Of a stretch of 64,000 nt of DNA, positions 62,126 through 64,000 are shown one piece after another (the first letter of the stretch is position 1; each line of letters starts with the position of its first letter). The translations under genes were made by a program, and so were the position numbers. Source of the stretch: Pseudomonadota bacterium (GTDB lineage: Bacteria > Pseudomonadota > Alphaproteobacteria > Reyranellales > Reyranellaceae); contig JAFEBU010000083.1 in the NCBI GenBank assembly GCA_018242505.1, positions 62,001-126,000 of the forward strand. Reading direction: 5' to 3'. The notes beneath the pieces are model-generated. The model worked only from the letters and a program-made list of their open reading frames with translations, did not search any database and was not told where the DNA came from.

Positions 62126-62848
62126 TCAGCTACCGACCCGGATGATGAAATAAACCACCGCCGCACAGGCAATCAGGATGGAAAGGGCGAGCTTCGCCGG
62201 GGCGAAAGCGAGCTTGGGGGCCGCCTTGCCGGGCTCGACGACATCATCGATCGGTTTGCGGCCGGTAAACATCGCACCGATCAGGTTCTGGCGCTTCCAG
62301 AGAAGATAGACCGAGACCGCCAGCACATGCAGCCCGACCAGCACCAGCAACACGTCGACCCAGAAGTGATGGAGGGCCGTCGCTCTGTCGACCCACTTGT
62401 CGGCGATCAGATGGGCGAGCGGCCCGCTCACCAGGCCCAGATCCGTGTCCGCAGCGAAGAGGCCGGCCACGACCTGCAGCAGCACGCTGAAGATCAGGAT
62501 CACCACCATCGCTCCACCCGCTGGATTGTGCCCAGCCTCGCGCGGACGACCGGAGCCCAGCAGGTCGGCAAGATGGGCAAAGACAGCCGCGGGACCTTTG
62601 ACGAAATCGACGAAGCGGGCTGTCGTGCTGCCGACAACGCCCCAACAGATGCGGAACAGCAGCAAGGTCAGGATCGCGTAGCCCGACCAGAAGTGGAACT
62701 TCATCCAGTCGCCCCCGGCCCGACCCGTGAAGTAGGAAACGACCAGCAGGGCGACGAGGGCCCAATGGAACAGGCGGACCGGCGCGTCCCAGACAAGGAT
62801 ACGCAGCGGCCTGTCATCCTGAGGTTCTCTGTCGAGCCCTTTCTTCAT
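62126..62848 (-). CDS. Cytochrome b561 family protein
   Basis: A 240-residue membrane protein with four to five helices and heme-ligand histidines of the Ni/Fe-hydrogenase-type b561 family (VRLFHWALVALLVVSYFTG, KFHFWSGYAILTLLLFRICWG, ATALHHFWVDVLLVLVGLHVLAV). It transfers electrons between the quinone pool and periplasmic c-type carriers. No hydrogenase is nearby. It is divergent from a cytochrome c-prime gene, a common pairing. Confidence 0.88.
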   Translation of the reverse strand: MKKGLDREPQDDRPLRILVWDAPVRLFHWALVALLVVSYFTGRAGGDWMKFHFWSGYAILTLLLFRICWGVVGSTTARFVDFVKGPAAVFAHLADLLGSGRPREAGHNPAGGAMVVILIFSVLLQVVAGLFAADTDLGLVSGPLAHLIADKWVDRATALHHFWVDVLLVLVGLHVLAVSVYLLWKRQNLIGAMFTGRKPIDDVVEPGKAAPKLAFAPAKLALSILIACAAVVYFIIRVGS

Positions 62849-62993
62849 TCTCCCACTCCGTTTTCAAGATGGAGTACACGCAGTCGTGAGCAATTATTCC
62901 GCTTACTGTTGTTCGAAATCGGACGGAACTTTGCAACAAATGGCTGCCCGAGCCGTATCGACCATCGGGCAATTGAACCAGCAGGGGATGGCA

Positions 62994-63452
62994 ATGAGGA
63001 AGAAGGCACTAATTGCGGTGGTTGTTGCAGCGCTGGCCTCGGGTGCCATGGTGGCTGACATGACGATGGCGCTGGCGCAGACCGATATCGTCAAGGAACG
63101 TCAGGAAAATCGCAAGCAGACCGGCGCCGCGATGCGCGCGATCAAAGGTGTGATCGATTCGAAAGGGGATCCCAAGATCGTGGTGCAGCAGGCCGCGAAA
63201 ATGAAGGAACTGGAAGCGGCGTTCGTGAAGATGTTCCCGCCGGGCTCGGACAAGAACACCAAGGCGCTGCCCACGGTGTGGAGCGACTCGGCAGGCTTCC
63301 AGGCCGCCAGCAAGGAAGCCGATGCAGCGTACGACAAGCTCGCGGTGGCAGGCGGTTCCGGCAACTTCGCCGAGATCACGGCCGCCTTCCAGGCGACCGG
63401 CAAGGCATGTGGCGCCTGCCATCAGAAATTTCGCGCCAAGGAGAACAACTAG
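62994..63452 (+). CDS. Cytochrome c-prime
   Basis: A 152-residue periplasmic four-helix cytochrome with a signal peptide (ALIAVVVAALASGAMVADMTMALAQ). The heme motif C-G-A-C-H lies near the C-terminus (KACGACHQKFRAKENN), as expected for cytochrome c-prime. These bind NO and may act in nitrosative stress. The ATG at 62994 (MRKKALIAV) gives the signal peptide; the longer frame starting at 62886 does not. The b561 gene is divergent across 145 bp. Confidence 0.9.
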   Translation: MRKKALIAVVVAALASGAMVADMTMALAQTDIVKERQENRKQTGAAMRAIKGVIDSKGDPKIVVQQAAKMKELEAAFVKMFPPGSDKNTKALPTVWSDSAGFQAASKEADAAYDKLAVAGGSGNFAEITAAFQATGKACGACHQKFRAKENN

Positions 63453-63509
63453 CCGCGAGCGCGCCTGAGACGACATCCGTCGCCCATCGCTCTTCCGACG
63501 GGAAAGGAA

Positions 63510-63538
63510 AGGCCGGTCGCTTGGGGAACGACCGGCCT
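63510..63538. terminator. Bidirectional terminator-like hairpin
   Basis: A perfect 10-bp stem, AGGCCGGTCG at 63510-63519 and CGACCGGCCT at 63529-63538, with a 9-base loop. On the minus strand it is followed by TTTCCTTTCCC, giving a modest U-rich tail after the TetR-type gene. It also lies 57 bp beyond the cytochrome c-prime stop. Confidence 0.65.
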
Positions 63539-63617
63539 CCTGTGGGCCCGTGACTGGGATGGGTGGTGACGCGACGAAGCGCCGGTGGGAAGGAAGGCGC
63601 TCCGTCCTGGTGGCCGG

Positions 63618-64000
63618 TCAGGCCACCGCCACGGGCTGTGCGGGAAACGAAAGAGCCTGCAGGACGATTGCCTCGGCAGTGAAGCGCCACGTGCGCGAAG
63701 CGTGGACCGGCGACAGCCGAAGCTGCTCACGCATGTTCATCCAGCTATCGAGGCCGAAGGCGACATCGAGCGAATCGAGCACAAGGTCGTGGGCAGCCGG
63801 GTCGAGGTTGCCAAGTTCGGTCGCGAACCAGGCGGCGAGGCGCTCGCGCAGGAGCTTGCGCAACTGGGCCACTCCCAGGCCGACCGCCGGGGCGACACTG
63901 CGTACACGTTCGGCGAAATGCCACACCGGCAGCCATTCCTCGAACAAGGCCGAGCGATCGGACACCAGAAGCTCGATGCGGCTGGACAGCGGCGCGGCAA
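63618..64000 (-). CDS. TetR-family regulator C-terminal part
   Basis: The last 127 residues of a protein running off the window. It is helical with an arginine- and leucine-rich pattern (RIELLVSDRSALFEEWLPVW, AVGLGVAQLRKLLRERLAAW, WMNMREQLRLSPVHASRTWRF), matching the ligand-binding domain of TetR/AcrR regulators. The DNA-binding N-terminus is not visible, so the call is tentative. It is convergent with the cytochrome c-prime gene. Confidence 0.5.
   Translation of the reverse strand, partial: AAPLSSRIELLVSDRSALFEEWLPVWHFAERVRSVAPAVGLGVAQLRKLLRERLAAWFATELGNLDPAAHDLVLDSLDVAFGLDSWMNMREQLRLSPVHASRTWRFTAEAIVLQALSFPAQPVAVA

Noticed and set aside
62126..62848. Hydrogenase accessory cytochrome
   Set aside because: It resembles the b561 subunit of Ni/Fe hydrogenases, but there is no hydrogenase gene in the window and the neighbour is cytochrome c-prime.

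Overview
The window is 64 kb of high-GC chromosomal DNA. Gene content points to an aerobic alphaproteobacterium: the aroA-cmk-rpsA-ihfB-lapA order, the FYDLN acid-domain protein beside a tRNA-Ala, Dpp-type ABC importers and a Sox-type cluster. Genus is not decidable from the sequence; Hyphomicrobiales or Reyranella-like lineages would fit. I see no phage, insertion sequence, integrase or CRISPR array. Coding density is high and no stretch over 300 bp lacks a gene.

Region 1 (1-5.6 kb) is core: a partial ornithine cyclodeaminase-like gene, lapA-like, ihfB, rpsA, cmk and aroA on the minus strand, then the divergent FYDLN protein and tRNA-Ala(GGC). Region 2 (5.6-18 kb) holds acetate kinase with phosphoketolase, a response regulator with a MarR-type output domain, a sulfatase, a DNA repair glycosylase, and a nitric-oxide module. 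In that module a truncated haemoglobin and Ric/ScdA are divergent from an NsrR-type regulator, with a perfect 11-3-11 palindrome between them. Region 3 (18-33.5 kb) is catabolic: FAH-family hydrolase, two MFS transporters, nitroreductase, alcohol dehydrogenase, SDR, flavin monooxygenase, VOC protein, hydrolases, a ketopantoate reductase-like enzyme, and a luciferase-like monooxygenase with two CMD/AhpD-type proteins. Region 4 (33.7-48.7 kb) has a complete five-gene peptide-type ABC importer with a GMC oxidoreductase, then a second catabolic set (HpaI aldolase, TPP decarboxylase, GMC oxidoreductase, acyl-CoA dehydrogenase, DUF3237, class II aldolase, Lrp regulator).

Region 5 (49.3-58.1 kb) is the most unusual. 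Eight tightly packed minus-strand genes encode a molybdenum hydroxylase pair (IorA/IorB-like), a cytochrome c, an FccB-type flavoprotein, and SoxX, a SoxY-like protein, SoxZ and SoxA. SoxB and SoxCD are absent, and the SoxY-like protein ends in an AAC-type arm instead of GGCGG. Directly upstream is a dipeptidase-family protein fused to a cysteine-containing domain. Beyond it lies a ResA/TlpA-like thioredoxin gene whose active-site cysteine is an in-frame TGA (W-A-S-W-U-G-C). This is best read as selenocysteine, so the gene is one 352-residue selenoprotein gene and not two short ORFs.

Region 6 (58.2-64 kb) has a second TPP enzyme, a large extragenic palindrome, a CoxE-like VWA protein with its MoxR ATPase, cytochrome b561, cytochrome c-prime and a partial TetR-type regulator.
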